Shown here: positions 54,198 through 62,288 of the stretch, one piece after another | Layout of the letters: each line of letters begins with the position of its first letter | How positions within the stretch are numbered: the first letter of the stretch is position 1 | Assembly (NCBI RefSeq): GCF_016132545.1 | Contig: NZ_CP066167.1 | Location: 2,817,001 to 2,881,000, forward strand | From: Spongiibacter nanhainus | GTDB taxonomy: Bacteria > Pseudomonadota > Gammaproteobacteria > Pseudomonadales > Spongiibacteraceae | Reading direction: 5' to 3' | Length of the DNA: 64,000 nucleotides | Notes under the pieces: generated by a model | Seen by the model: only the letters and a program-made list of their open reading frames with translations | Databases searched by the model: none | Told to the model about the DNA's origin: nothing | Made by a program: the position numbers and the translations under genes

Positions 54198-54260
54198 TTC
54201 AACAAGTGATTGTCAATGCAGGCGATACCGCCATACGACTACATCAATGAGGACGATTCC

Positions 54261-54602
54261 ATGACAGACACCATCGATACAAAGCAACAACAAGAGCTCA
54301 AAGCCCTCACTCAACAGCCAGACACCCTCTGCTATATGGAGGCGCTGGCCGATAAAGACCTCTCCGGACTGACTTGGACGATCTACGGGGTCCCTGATAG
54401 CAATCTGATCATCGTGCAGGCGATAGCGGGCTCCTTTGAAGTCCTGGCCTCCAGCCCCTCTACGGTGCTTTACCCTGCAATGGCAGACCGGGTCTTTGGG
54501 ATCGATGTTGAGGACCAAGCTCTGGCAGCACAGTTATCAGATCAATTGTGGGCCACGCACCAGCAGGACTTTGAAAATGCTCTGCAAGGAGGAAGCAACT
54601 GA
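54261..54602 (+). CDS. Unknown protein of the integrase-linked operon
   Basis: A 113-residue protein. GAGGA seven bases before the ATG at 54261 favours this start over others upstream. The sequence is acidic and has no recognised domain; a block near IYGVPDSNLIIVQAIAGSF looks beta-rich. Its stop overlaps the next ATG by one base (TGATG), so it is translationally coupled to the Phd-like genes downstream. Confidence 0.65.
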   Translation: MTDTIDTKQQQELKALTQQPDTLCYMEALADKDLSGLTWTIYGVPDSNLIIVQAIAGSFEVLASSPSTVLYPAMADRVFGIDVEDQALAAQLSDQLWATHQQDFENALQGGSN

Positions 54603-54853
54603 TGCGCCAGAAAACCATCACGATCGGACACTACCACAAAGCCCAGATCGCCATAGAGCGGAATATGTGCAAGGGCATTGTGCGGCACTATGTGCTGACT
54701 CACCGGGGTAAAATCGTAGGGCATCTGCTGCGATTAGACGACTACCTGGCTATGCAGCGTCGCATTGAGCTCAATCAGGTATGGGGAGAGGCCCTGCGGC
54801 GTTATCGCGAGGCGGGTATAACCGACAGCGACCTGCAGGGAAAATCACAATGA
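54602..54853 (+). CDS. Phd-like small protein 1
   Basis: An 83-residue protein whose start overlaps the upstream stop. The centre, HYVLTHRGKIVGHLLRLDDYLAMQ (cut here), follows the strand-turn-helix pattern of the Phd/YefM antitoxin N-terminal domain end. It lies in a pair with the next gene, which is a clearer Phd/YefM match. No toxin gene is coupled to either. A role as antitoxin or as transcription factor is possible. Confidence 0.55.
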   Translation: MRQKTITIGHYHKAQIAIERNMCKGIVRHYVLTHRGKIVGHLLRLDDYLAMQRRIELNQVWGEALRRYREAGITDSDLQGKSQ

Positions 54854-55089
54854 TTTTGGAGCTACTACCCCTCAGTCGACTGAAGCGAGAACTGAACCGA
54901 ATCGTCCGGCAGCTCGACAATGGAAATCCGGAGGTTTACATCATCACCTGCAGAGGTGAGCGGGTAGCCTACGTGCTAAACCCTGAATTATTCCATGAGA
55001 TGATGGATCAGGTTGACCACGCTGAGCTTGAGAACGCCCTTCTCAAGAAAAAGAGCCTCTCCGATACAGAGCGAGGAAATACAAAATGA
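54850..55089 (+). CDS. Phd/YefM-type antitoxin-like protein 2
   Basis: A 79-residue protein beginning at the ATG at 54850 (ATGA overlap with the upstream stop). ELLPLSRLKRELNRIVRQL and PEVYIITCRGERVAYVLNPEL match the Phd/YefM fold: helix, then a beta turn with RGER, then the VAYVL strand. Its usual partner, a RelE/Doc-type toxin, is absent; the next gene is a zinc-finger-like protein. It may be an orphan antitoxin or a DNA-binding regulator. Confidence 0.75.
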   Translation: MILELLPLSRLKRELNRIVRQLDNGNPEVYIITCRGERVAYVLNPELFHEMMDQVDHAELENALLKKKSLSDTERGNTK

Positions 55090-55328
55090 AGCACACCACT
55101 CGGATCACAGTAGAGCAGGACACCGTCACGGCGATCACTTGCGACGCCTGTGAGCAGCGGTATGACGACGTTCTGGAAATGCAAGCCTTCGTGCATATTG
55201 TAAAAACGGGGGGATATGGCAGTATCTTTGGGGATGGCACCGCGATGGAGTGCGACTTGTGTCAGCACTGCCTGCAAGCGCGGCTTAGGGATGCCTTACG
55301 GCTTGAAGCACAGCCAGGCAGGCTGTGA
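55086..55328 (+). CDS. Small zinc-ribbon-like protein
   Basis: An 80-residue protein overlapping the Phd-like gene by four bases. TCDACEQRY and ECDLCQHC give four or five cysteines about 40 residues apart in a CxxC...CxxCxxC layout, consistent with a zinc ribbon. The segment between carries AFVHIVKTGGYGSIFGDG. Function not recognised; its coupling to the Phd-like genes suggests a common role. Confidence 0.65.
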   Translation: MKHTTRITVEQDTVTAITCDACEQRYDDVLEMQAFVHIVKTGGYGSIFGDGTAMECDLCQHCLQARLRDALRLEAQPGRL

Positions 55329-55355
55329 GCACCCTAATAGGAGGAATAGACTAGG

Positions 55356-55505
55356 ATGGATTTAACGAGTGCAATGCTGGCCATTTTGTTGATCGCTTGC
55401 GCTATAAGTATTCCACTGTTGTTCTACATCAATGCCGAGCGGCTGAGCCGGTTCGTGGAGCGGCGATTTCCGCATTGGGTAGACACCAAATCCGAAGTTA
55501 CCTGA
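55356..55505 (+). CDS. 49-residue single-pass membrane protein
   Basis: An uninterrupted frame with AGGAGG about ten bases before the ATG, 27 bases after the zinc-ribbon gene. Residues about 5-24 (SAMLAILLIACAISIPLLF) form one membrane helix, followed by a basic/aromatic cytosolic tail (RLSRFVERRFPHW). Too small for family recognition. It is the last gene of the compact operon. Confidence 0.6.
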   Translation: MDLTSAMLAILLIACAISIPLLFYINAERLSRFVERRFPHWVDTKSEVT

Positions 55506-55559
55506 GCTAAGCGACATTGCATACAGAGAAGTCGCTGGTTGGGCAATGGCACCTCCGAC

Positions 55560-55663
55560 TGTTTTAACCAAACATTGCCGAGGAAAGATGCGATCCATGT
55601 CTTCGGGAGGAAATCTTTGAGAAACTCCGCAATCTGGCTGTCGTAAAATCGAGACCTCCTCAT
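55560..55663 (-). pseudogene. IS3-type transposase OrfA fragment (N-terminal start only)
   Basis: The minus strand from 55663 reads MRRSRFYDSQIAEFLKD, the usual opening of IS3-family OrfA (RSRFTDSQI). Similarity then stops in that frame; a shifted frame reads RRHGSHLSSAMF, resembling the OrfA CREHGISSATFY segment, so a deletion and frameshift are likely. Confidence 0.6.
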
Positions 55664-55749
55664 ATTTCGCTCCTTATGCGAGTATTGTAAAAATCTCTAC
55701 CCAAAACCTCGATTATTTTTCGGGGGGATTACAAAGGATGGTTTCTTGA

Positions 55750-55975
55750 ACGATTACAGAGCTACAGCGTGACCTGGGAAACTGGCTGGATTATTAAAAA
55801 ATTGAACGAACACATCATCGCAAACGTGCGGTGGCAGAACGTCAATGGAAACCATGCTCGAAGGAAATATAATCTGAAAGGAAAGGTTTTTGAATTGCCC
55901 CCGACCTGACAGAAACCTAGTGAAGAATCGGTAACTGTCAGATCAAGTCTGAATTACTACATCTCATCAGAGCTG
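55750..55975 (+). pseudogene. Degenerate transposase C-terminus (IS481/IS3-like)
   Basis: One frame from 55759 reads ELQRDLGNWLDY, then two stops, then TNTSSQTCGGRTSMETMLEG, the same order as ELQxxLDxWLxYYNNERTHQGxxCCGRTPMQTLLDG of transposase C-terminal ends. A further shifted frame continues to sequence like the element end (GTAACTGTCAGATC near 55940). In-frame stops and a shift show it is dead. Confidence 0.65.
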
Positions 55976-56001
55976 TGGTAGGTAGTGACTCGAGGGAAAG
56001 G

Positions 56002-58371
56002 TCAGTCTCCACCAAACTCCCAATTCACCCTAATACCATAGCTAACCGGCCTGGCTAACTTTCCAACCACGCCGAAATCAGTTTGAAACTGATAAATGTA
56101 GTATTTGGAGTTTTCCAAGTTGCCTCCAAACAATGAGACGTCAATATTGGAATCGTCATGGGAATATGTGGCGCGGGCATTCAATACTGTATAGCTTTTC
56201 TGTTCTAGCTGATTTGCTGCATCGTAGTAAAAGCCGTCATTGTAGTAATAATCAAGGCCTATATTTAACTCACCGCCGGGCAAAGGGGTAAACCAGTTTA
56301 TCCCCAACGTCGCCGTCAGTTCGGGATTGCGGACAATGGTATTACCACTGTAGTTTTCATCCGGGCTGTACATTCCGGCGAACTCTCCATTTGATTCGGT
56401 ATAGCCAACAGCATCGTCGAATTTATCATAGCGACCGTCTAAATAACTGGCACCTAAACTGAACCGCCAAGCTTCACTAGCTGCCCATTGAATATCGATA
56501 TCCGCGCCCTCTACGACAGCTAGCTCTGCATTCTGAAACTGGACGACACCACCTGACAGCAGGGAAACAAATTGGGACTGAAGGTCCTCTATCTCTGTTT
56601 TGAAAATAGCGGCGTTAATCTGCAAACGCCGATCCAGAAGTGATGACTTAACCCCCAACTCATAACTAGTCACAGTTTCCGGCCGTATGAATGTAGGTGA
56701 CTCAGTTAAATTAACGATATTGTAGCTTCCGCTCTTAAAGGCTTGTTGGTAAGACGCATAAATTATCTGGCCATCTGCGGGAACGACAGAGATGTTAAGC
56801 TTTGGAGAAAAGTTTGTCTCTTCAAATTCTTCAGCCGGATAGCCAATTGCCTCTACGTAAGCGGTCTCACCGACAAGCTGTGTGCTCAACTGCAAGTTTG
56901 CATTGTAGACGCGGCGTTTTTCCCTCTGGAAACGACCGCCCAAGGTAATATCCAACCAGTTAATTGGCGTCCAGGTAGCCTGAGTGAAAGCTGACTCAGC
57001 AACAGTGTCCAGCGAGCCAGTGACATTGATTTTCGCTTGCACGAGATTATCCAAAGGCGACAGGATACTCCCTAAAGTGTCTGTTAAAGGCGCCAGGGCG
57101 CTTAGATCAATAGGTAAGGGAAGATCGCCACCCAATAACCCCGAAAGACCGTTATTAAGACCGGCAAGCGCAAAGCCAACGGGATCGTAGCCCACTGTGC
57201 TGTCAAGGTAGTAAAGACCGAAGATCCACTCCAACTGATCTCCACCTGGGGATTCATTATTGGAGATGAACTGAATTTCCTGAGTAAATATCTCGCCAAA
57301 CAACTGCGGGGTATTTTCCTTTTGGGTACCGTCACCACCAAACTCAACAAGGTTTGCACTGGATCCGTCAAAATCTACCAAGGACTGCCCATTAGTATCC
57401 TGGTAGGCCGTAATGGATTTTATGTCAAAGGGTCCCGGAAAGAATTGTAGAGTTAATGCACCCGCCTTCAGTTCACTGTAAGCGGTATTGTCAAGATTGG
57501 TATTACTTTTGTAATCAGGAGCACAAGATATACCTAGCGTTGAACCCAAGGCCGAAGGTTGCAGGCAAGCAAGCAGGGATGTACCCACGCCCTCGGAGTC
57601 AAAGTAGTAAGCTGACAGGGTAGCTTCCGCCCACTCGCTGGGTAACCAACGGGCGGTAAAATTAGCACCCCGCTCACGGTAGGGTTGCAGCTCGTCGTAA
57701 GATAAGCCTGCCACGGGTTCGTAGTAGTCGTCTCGCGTGTTATAAATCACCGCCGCACTGGCCGATAGCTCATCGGTCAACGGGCCACTAACATAGAGGC
57801 GATTATTATTCTCAGAAAAACGCTCATAACTCGTTGATGCCTTAGCGGTAAAGCTATCGCTAGGCTGGCGAGTGGTAATACTGATGGCCCCACCGGTAGA
57901 GTTTCGACCGAATAAGGTGCCCTGAGGCCCTTTCAGTACCTCTACTCGCTCCACTTCCCCTAGAGAGCGAGCAAGTCCGAAGGAAATCGGGAAATATACA
58001 CCGTCAATATAGGGAGCGACACTTAGATCCGCCGAGGGAATAAAGGCATCAGTGCCAACACCGCGTATAAAGATTACCGCGTAATTAACCAACGTATCAT
58101 AAACTAGTCCTGGCGTTTTTATGGCAAGATCCGCCATGCTTTTCACCCCAGCCTTTTCCAAGGCATCACCACTGAAGGCATTGATGGCGATGGGAACTTC
58201 GTTAACATTTTCCGCGCGCTTCTGAGCCGTAACCACAATCTCCTCAAGGGCATACTGCGGAGATTGTTTCTCTTGGGCGTTAAGTAATAGTGGCGAGAAG
58301 CCTCCCAGCCCAATCAGAGCTGGGATCAGACAGAAAACCGAACACCTTTCAAAACCTGTTTTTAAACGCAT
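56002..58371 (-). CDS. TonB-dependent outer-membrane receptor
   Basis: A 789-residue receptor; the ATG at 58371 gives a signal peptide (FCLIPALIGLGGFSPLLLNA), and a longer reading is unlikely. EEIVVTAQKRAENVNEVPIAIN starts the plug, VEVLKGPQGTLFGRNSTGGAI follows, and the barrel ends with VSYGIRVNWEFGGD. It shares its layout with the receptors at 7007 and 15400. It lies 58 bases after the multi-pass membrane protein gene on the same strand, so the two are probably cotranscribed. Confidence 0.93.
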   Translation of the reverse strand: MRLKTGFERCSVFCLIPALIGLGGFSPLLLNAQEKQSPQYALEEIVVTAQKRAENVNEVPIAINAFSGDALEKAGVKSMADLAIKTPGLVYDTLVNYAVIFIRGVGTDAFIPSADLSVAPYIDGVYFPISFGLARSLGEVERVEVLKGPQGTLFGRNSTGGAISITTRQPSDSFTAKASTSYERFSENNNRLYVSGPLTDELSASAAVIYNTRDDYYEPVAGLSYDELQPYRERGANFTARWLPSEWAEATLSAYYFDSEGVGTSLLACLQPSALGSTLGISCAPDYKSNTNLDNTAYSELKAGALTLQFFPGPFDIKSITAYQDTNGQSLVDFDGSSANLVEFGGDGTQKENTPQLFGEIFTQEIQFISNNESPGGDQLEWIFGLYYLDSTVGYDPVGFALAGLNNGLSGLLGGDLPLPIDLSALAPLTDTLGSILSPLDNLVQAKINVTGSLDTVAESAFTQATWTPINWLDITLGGRFQREKRRVYNANLQLSTQLVGETAYVEAIGYPAEEFEETNFSPKLNISVVPADGQIIYASYQQAFKSGSYNIVNLTESPTFIRPETVTSYELGVKSSLLDRRLQINAAIFKTEIEDLQSQFVSLLSGGVVQFQNAELAVVEGADIDIQWAASEAWRFSLGASYLDGRYDKFDDAVGYTESNGEFAGMYSPDENYSGNTIVRNPELTATLGINWFTPLPGGELNIGLDYYYNDGFYYDAANQLEQKSYTVLNARATYSHDDSNIDVSLFGGNLENSKYYIYQFQTDFGVVGKLARPVSYGIRVNWEFGGD

Positions 58372-58429
58372 TTTCTTATCCACTAACAAATACAAAGACG
58401 TGAGATACCAAATTTTACTGCCCGGTCTG

Positions 58430-59350
58430 TTAGGGCAAATACAGGCTGTCCCAACCAGTCAACAACCTTAGCCCCAGCAACGGCACAATCAGGCAAATAA
58501 TGAAAGTCACATTGAATATCGCCACCCAGGCAGCGAGACGCATCAAAGGAGCGGACGCTGTTGTACCTAGCGCCAATGAGCTGTCATTGTTATCAAACTT
58601 AAAACTCTGTGATAATCCACAAAGCCTCTCTAAGCGATTGGGACCGCTTTCTTCTGGCGCACCAACCAGCCATGAAATCAGATTTGGCCAGATGAACATG
58701 GTGAGCATGGGCCACATGAGCGGAAAATTGCCGCGACCCATGTCGAGATAAGGCCCTATAGGTGGATCATAAGTCCACCAACCCATATAAGCCGCAGTCC
58801 CTTCCACTGCAATATTCCAGACAAAGGTTAAAGGTACGGTGAAGACGATAATGGCCTTGCCTAAGCTCGCACCGGGATGCCGACGCTGGTAGAACTTGGC
58901 CAATTCCAGAATCGCCCAGGTATGGAGCACCCAATACACCGCATACATAAAGGGCATCCACGCAGGGTTATGAGGTGCAGTGAACGGAAGATCCAGCGCA
59001 TAGTGGTGAAAGTTTGGGCTGTACAACAGATGTTGCCCCCAATCACCAAAGGTTTCTAACCAGAAGGTGGATGCACTAGCAATGCACATCAACACCCACC
59101 AGGTAAGCTCTCCCTTTTTTATACTGTCGCGGACCAGAACAATCAGGACAAGAATGGCTAGGGCGGGAATAAGGTAATTCAGCAGCCAGGGCATGGGCGG
59201 GTCAACAATACCTTCGGGGACGCACTTCCCATCCAGCCAAAACACGCCGTCGCCCCCGGCGCAGACTTCCCCAGGTACACCCAAATATGGCGATTGCTTT
59301 TCTATCAAGTCAGCATGAGCGTTATTATTCGACCAGTGAAACGAGATCAT
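58430..59350 (-). CDS. Multi-pass membrane protein, possibly AveC-like
   Basis: A 306-residue protein with about six or seven hydrophobic segments (LLNYLIPALAILVLIVLVRD; WWVLMCIASASTFWLETFGDW; others). Aromatic-rich loops (NFHHYALDLPFTAPHNPAWMPF; WWTYDPPIGPYLD) and conserved-looking His/Asp/Trp residues recall spirocyclase AveC-type proteins found near P450 and terpenoid/steroid genes, but I am not sure of this assignment. The adjacent TonB receptor suggests a link to uptake or processing of a hydrophobic compound. The 224-base gap upstream (59351-59574) shows no gene and must hold its promoter. Confidence 0.5.
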   Translation of the reverse strand: MISFHWSNNNAHADLIEKQSPYLGVPGEVCAGGDGVFWLDGKCVPEGIVDPPMPWLLNYLIPALAILVLIVLVRDSIKKGELTWWVLMCIASASTFWLETFGDWGQHLLYSPNFHHYALDLPFTAPHNPAWMPFMYAVYWVLHTWAILELAKFYQRRHPGASLGKAIIVFTVPLTFVWNIAVEGTAAYMGWWTYDPPIGPYLDMGRGNFPLMWPMLTMFIWPNLISWLVGAPEESGPNRLERLCGLSQSFKFDNNDSSLALGTTASAPLMRLAAWVAIFNVTFIICLIVPLLGLRLLTGWDSLYLP

Positions 59351-59574
59351 TCCCCATCCTGTTATTTTTGTGGCTAAGGAATTTAATGATCACTGTTATC
59401 GTGTCGCGAATGAAGCATATCCGGGTCGGATTTAGTATCACCGAAAAATCCAGCAAAAGACTGATATTTATATTATTTTTATTGGTTCCAAAAAACGCTT
59501 GCCTCTCTGTCCAGATTCTTCGGGCCAAACAAAAGGGGAAGTAAAAACCCGAATAAACCAGGAGAAAGCTCTCG

Positions 59575-60228
59575 CTAGCTTGAGGAATTAAAAAAACTCA
59601 ATGCCATCGACAACATCAGTTCCCGAAGCAGCGGTTGTCTTCGATAATCGGGGTTGTCCCTCAAAATATGGTACGACGACTGTTCGATGGCCCGACCCAT
59701 GGTGTAGGCACGTAAATCCAGCTCTTCTGCCGACATCTCCGGGTAGAGCCGTTTGAAAAACTGCTTGAGAATTTCGGCCCCTGTTTCCCGCCTTTCCGCG
59801 TAGTTATCAAAGGACGTCCAGATTCCAAAGTAGCCACTGTGGGATTGATAAAACTCAGCATCCAGCTCAATCAGTCGGCTGTGCAGTGCCAGGGCCGAAT
59901 CCACTATCAGGGCCAGACCCTCGCCTAGGTCCATACTGTCCTGCATGGACTCAAGGCGGGCGAGCCAGCGCTCGAAATGCTGGTGTATCTCGTGGCGAAA
60001 AACCTCGGCTTTTATTGCATCGAGGTTTGGAAAGTACTGATATATCGAGGCCTTGGGGACACCGGAAACCCACTCCAGCGAGGTGGTGGTTAGGGCCTCA
60101 GCACCGTCCTCTAGCATAATTTTCCGCGCCGCCTGTTCAATGGCCTGGACCATGCGTCGGGAACGCTCCTGCTTTGGCTCCCGGCGCAGTCCGCCGGGGT
60201 TTTCGCCGTCGCCAGCCATATCTGTCAC
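59575..60228 (-). CDS. TetR-family transcriptional regulator
   Basis: A 217-residue TetR-like repressor with the HTH near residues 28-65 (AARKIMLEDGAEALTTTSLEWVSGVPKASIYQYFPN; cut here) followed by a ligand-binding domain. An imperfect palindrome AAACC-AATC-GGTTT (60285-60298) upstream of its start is a good candidate for its operator. It lies between the membrane protein/TonB genes and the ferredoxin gene, both on the minus strand, and so may control the P450 cluster. Confidence 0.92.
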   Translation of the reverse strand: MTDMAGDGENPGGLRREPKQERSRRMVQAIEQAARKIMLEDGAEALTTTSLEWVSGVPKASIYQYFPNLDAIKAEVFRHEIHQHFERWLARLESMQDSMDLGEGLALIVDSALALHSRLIELDAEFYQSHSGYFGIWTSFDNYAERRETGAEILKQFFKRLYPEMSAEELDLRAYTMGRAIEQSSYHILRDNPDYRRQPLLRELMLSMALSFFNSSS

Positions 60229-60284
60229 TCGCTATTATTATCACTTTGCGTGTATCACCATGTTGCGATAAGTTACAAACTCTG

Positions 60285-60298
60285 AAACCAATCGGTTT
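60285..60298. promoter_or_regulatory. Candidate TetR operator AAACC-N4-GGTTT
   Basis: A perfect five-base inverted repeat around AATC, 57 bases upstream of the TetR start. This form of box is common for TetR regulators. It is unlike the TCAwC-N3-GTTGA pattern of the central region, so this cluster appears separately controlled. Confidence 0.5.
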
Positions 60299-60343
60299 TA
60301 CATCGCGTTGTATTTCCTCAACCGCTACTGTAGGGTCGATAAG

Positions 60344-60664
60344 TTAAAACTGCGAATCTGGCAGGATAACTCGCAACCCTTCCATGTTTTCATTCACGAT
60401 GACCTGACAACTTAAGCGACTATTTACTTTTTTCTCTAGTACACAATCCAACATTTCGCTTTCGATTTCTGCCGGTGGCTCGATGCTGTCTAAACAGGAT
60501 TCAGAAATATAGCAGTGACAAGTAGCACATGAACAAGCGCCGCCACATTCTGCAAGAATTTCATCAATTCCGTTATCGACCGCTACTTGCATCACACTAA
60601 CACCTACGTCAGCGACAACCTGAACTTCGTGACCGTCGGGTTTTTCGAAAATTAACTTTGGCAT
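60344..60664 (-). CDS. 2Fe-2S ferredoxin, putidaredoxin/adrenodoxin type
   Basis: A 106-residue electron carrier. CGGACSCATC gives three cluster ligands (C-x5-C-x2-C), and SRLSCQVIV the fourth. This type feeds cytochrome P450s; the P450 gene is at the right edge of the window, on the same strand. No ferredoxin reductase gene is visible here. Confidence 0.95.
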   Translation of the reverse strand: MPKLIFEKPDGHEVQVVADVGVSVMQVAVDNGIDEILAECGGACSCATCHCYISESCLDSIEPPAEIESEMLDCVLEKKVNSRLSCQVIVNENMEGLRVILPDSQF

Positions 60665-60796
60665 TCTGTATATTCGCTCACTTAACTATGAATAAAATAG
60701 ATTCAACAAATTTCCGAAAGTATGCGCGCATTGCGTTTACTGATAGCAAAACAGTTAGCTATATATCCGCAAATGATTCACCTAAAGAAGCTCCTA

Positions 60797-62266
60797 CTAT
60801 TGAGATAAGCTTACGGTCTTCAATCGAACAAATTCATCCAACCCTGGACGACCACCTTCCTTACCGAATCCCGATAGACCCAGGCCGCCAAAGGGCGCAT
60901 GGGAAGGAATATTGCGACTGCCATTAATATGAACAAAGCCGGTTTTCAGGGCGGCGGCAACACGGTGGGCACGCTTTAGGTCATTAGTTTGGATATAGCC
61001 ACCAAGCCCATACTGGGTAGCGTTGGCAATGGTGATAGCCTCTTCCTCGGAACTGAATTTCTGGATCACCAGTACCGGACCGAACACTTCCTGCTGGGCA
61101 ATTTCACTATAGGGGTCTACATCTGCGAAGATCGTCGGAGACACGTAAAAGCCATCGGCCAGATCGCCCTCCAGGCTCAAGCGCTCGCCACCCAGTACCA
61201 GTCGCCCCGCCCCCGCCGCTTTCGCACGGCCTACCATGGAAAGGATGCGATGGCAGGCTTCTGCATTAATTACCGGGCCAATAAAGGTATTCACATCACG
61301 GGGATCGCCAATGGGCAGGGATTTGGCAATGGCCACCACCTTTTCCACCATCTCGTCGTAAACCCCTTCCTGAACCAACAGCCGGGTGGGCAATTCACAA
61401 CCCTGGCCGCTAAGCAGACCAACACTCATCATTGCCGCGTGCTGGGCGGCACTATCCAAGTCGGCATCGTCGAAAACGATATTGGCCGACTTGCCACCCA
61501 GCTCCATCACCGAGGGCTTTAGCAATTCCGCACATTGATGGAGGATTTTTCTCGCCGTTACCGGACCGCCGGTAAAGCTGACTTTTTGCACATCCGGATG
61601 GGCAATCAGGGTCTGGGCAGATTCCACGCCACCGGGCAAAATATTAATCACACCCGGGGGAATGCCCGCTTCCAGCGCCAGCTTGCCAAACAGCGCCGCC
61701 ACAAAAGGAGTCTGCTCGGCAGGTTTAACAACCACCGTATTACCCGCCGCCAATGCAGGAATCACCTTCATACCCAGGCTAATCAGCGGGCCATTCCAAG
61801 TCACCACAATACCGATCACTCCGTAAGGCTCCGGCAGGGTATAGATAAACTCATCGTTGGGATAACTGCTGACCACCTGACCGTCGAGCTTGTCAGCCCA
61901 GCCGGCGTAGTAACGGGTCCATTCCTCGGCCAAACCTGCACCGCCAGCAGCAACGCTAAAGGGCGTGCCACCTTCGATAACCGCCAAACGCTGAAAATCA
62001 GTGGCGTTAGCTTTGATCAGATCGGCAAAGCGGTTCAACAATAGCGCCCGCTCCCGACCCGGCATGGCCCGCCAGACCTCAAAAGCCGATACCGCTGTGG
62101 CGATAGCACTTTCGGTTTCCTCAACACCTGCCAGGGGAATCTCAGCCTGGGCTTTGCCCGTAGCGGGGTTGATATGGGTGTACACGCCACCGGAAGCTTT
62201 TTCGATAATCTGGTCGCCGATCAACAGACAAGCCTGTGGGCAGCTGGCATTAAACTCCATGCTCAT
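60797..62266 (-). CDS. NAD(P)-dependent aldehyde dehydrogenase
   Basis: A 489-residue ALDH. The ATG at 62266 follows GAGGAG at a good distance; further upstream codons have no support. VTWNGPLISLGMKVIPA cofactor block, VMELGGKSANIVFDD with the general-base Glu and LLSGQGCELPTRLLVQ with the catalytic Cys are present. It sits 22 bases after the SDR gene, so together they can take an alcohol to an acid. Confidence 0.93.
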   Translation of the reverse strand: MSMEFNASCPQACLLIGDQIIEKASGGVYTHINPATGKAQAEIPLAGVEETESAIATAVSAFEVWRAMPGRERALLLNRFADLIKANATDFQRLAVIEGGTPFSVAAGGAGLAEEWTRYYAGWADKLDGQVVSSYPNDEFIYTLPEPYGVIGIVVTWNGPLISLGMKVIPALAAGNTVVVKPAEQTPFVAALFGKLALEAGIPPGVINILPGGVESAQTLIAHPDVQKVSFTGGPVTARKILHQCAELLKPSVMELGGKSANIVFDDADLDSAAQHAAMMSVGLLSGQGCELPTRLLVQEGVYDEMVEKVVAIAKSLPIGDPRDVNTFIGPVINAEACHRILSMVGRAKAAGAGRLVLGGERLSLEGDLADGFYVSPTIFADVDPYSEIAQQEVFGPVLVIQKFSSEEEAITIANATQYGLGGYIQTNDLKRAHRVAAALKTGFVHINGSRNIPSHAPFGGLGLSGFGKEGGRPGLDEFVRLKTVSLSQ

Positions 62267-62288
62267 TTTCTTCTCCTCGTTGTCTGAT

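Larger units (their letters stand above)
55506..56001. other. Right end of the element: transposase debris, no intact gene
   Basis: No intact gene is seen over about 500 bases. The stretch contains the start of an IS3-type OrfA on the minus strand and the broken C-terminus of a different transposase on the plus strand. This is a probable junction between the tRNA-linked element and the chromosome. I searched it for the tRNA-Arg 3' end and saw no copy. Confidence 0.6.

Noticed and set aside
60251-60270. TCACC-AT-GTTGC as a regulon palindrome
   Set aside because: Wrong spacer and arm mismatches; the cluster already has a different palindrome AAACC-N4-GGTTT.
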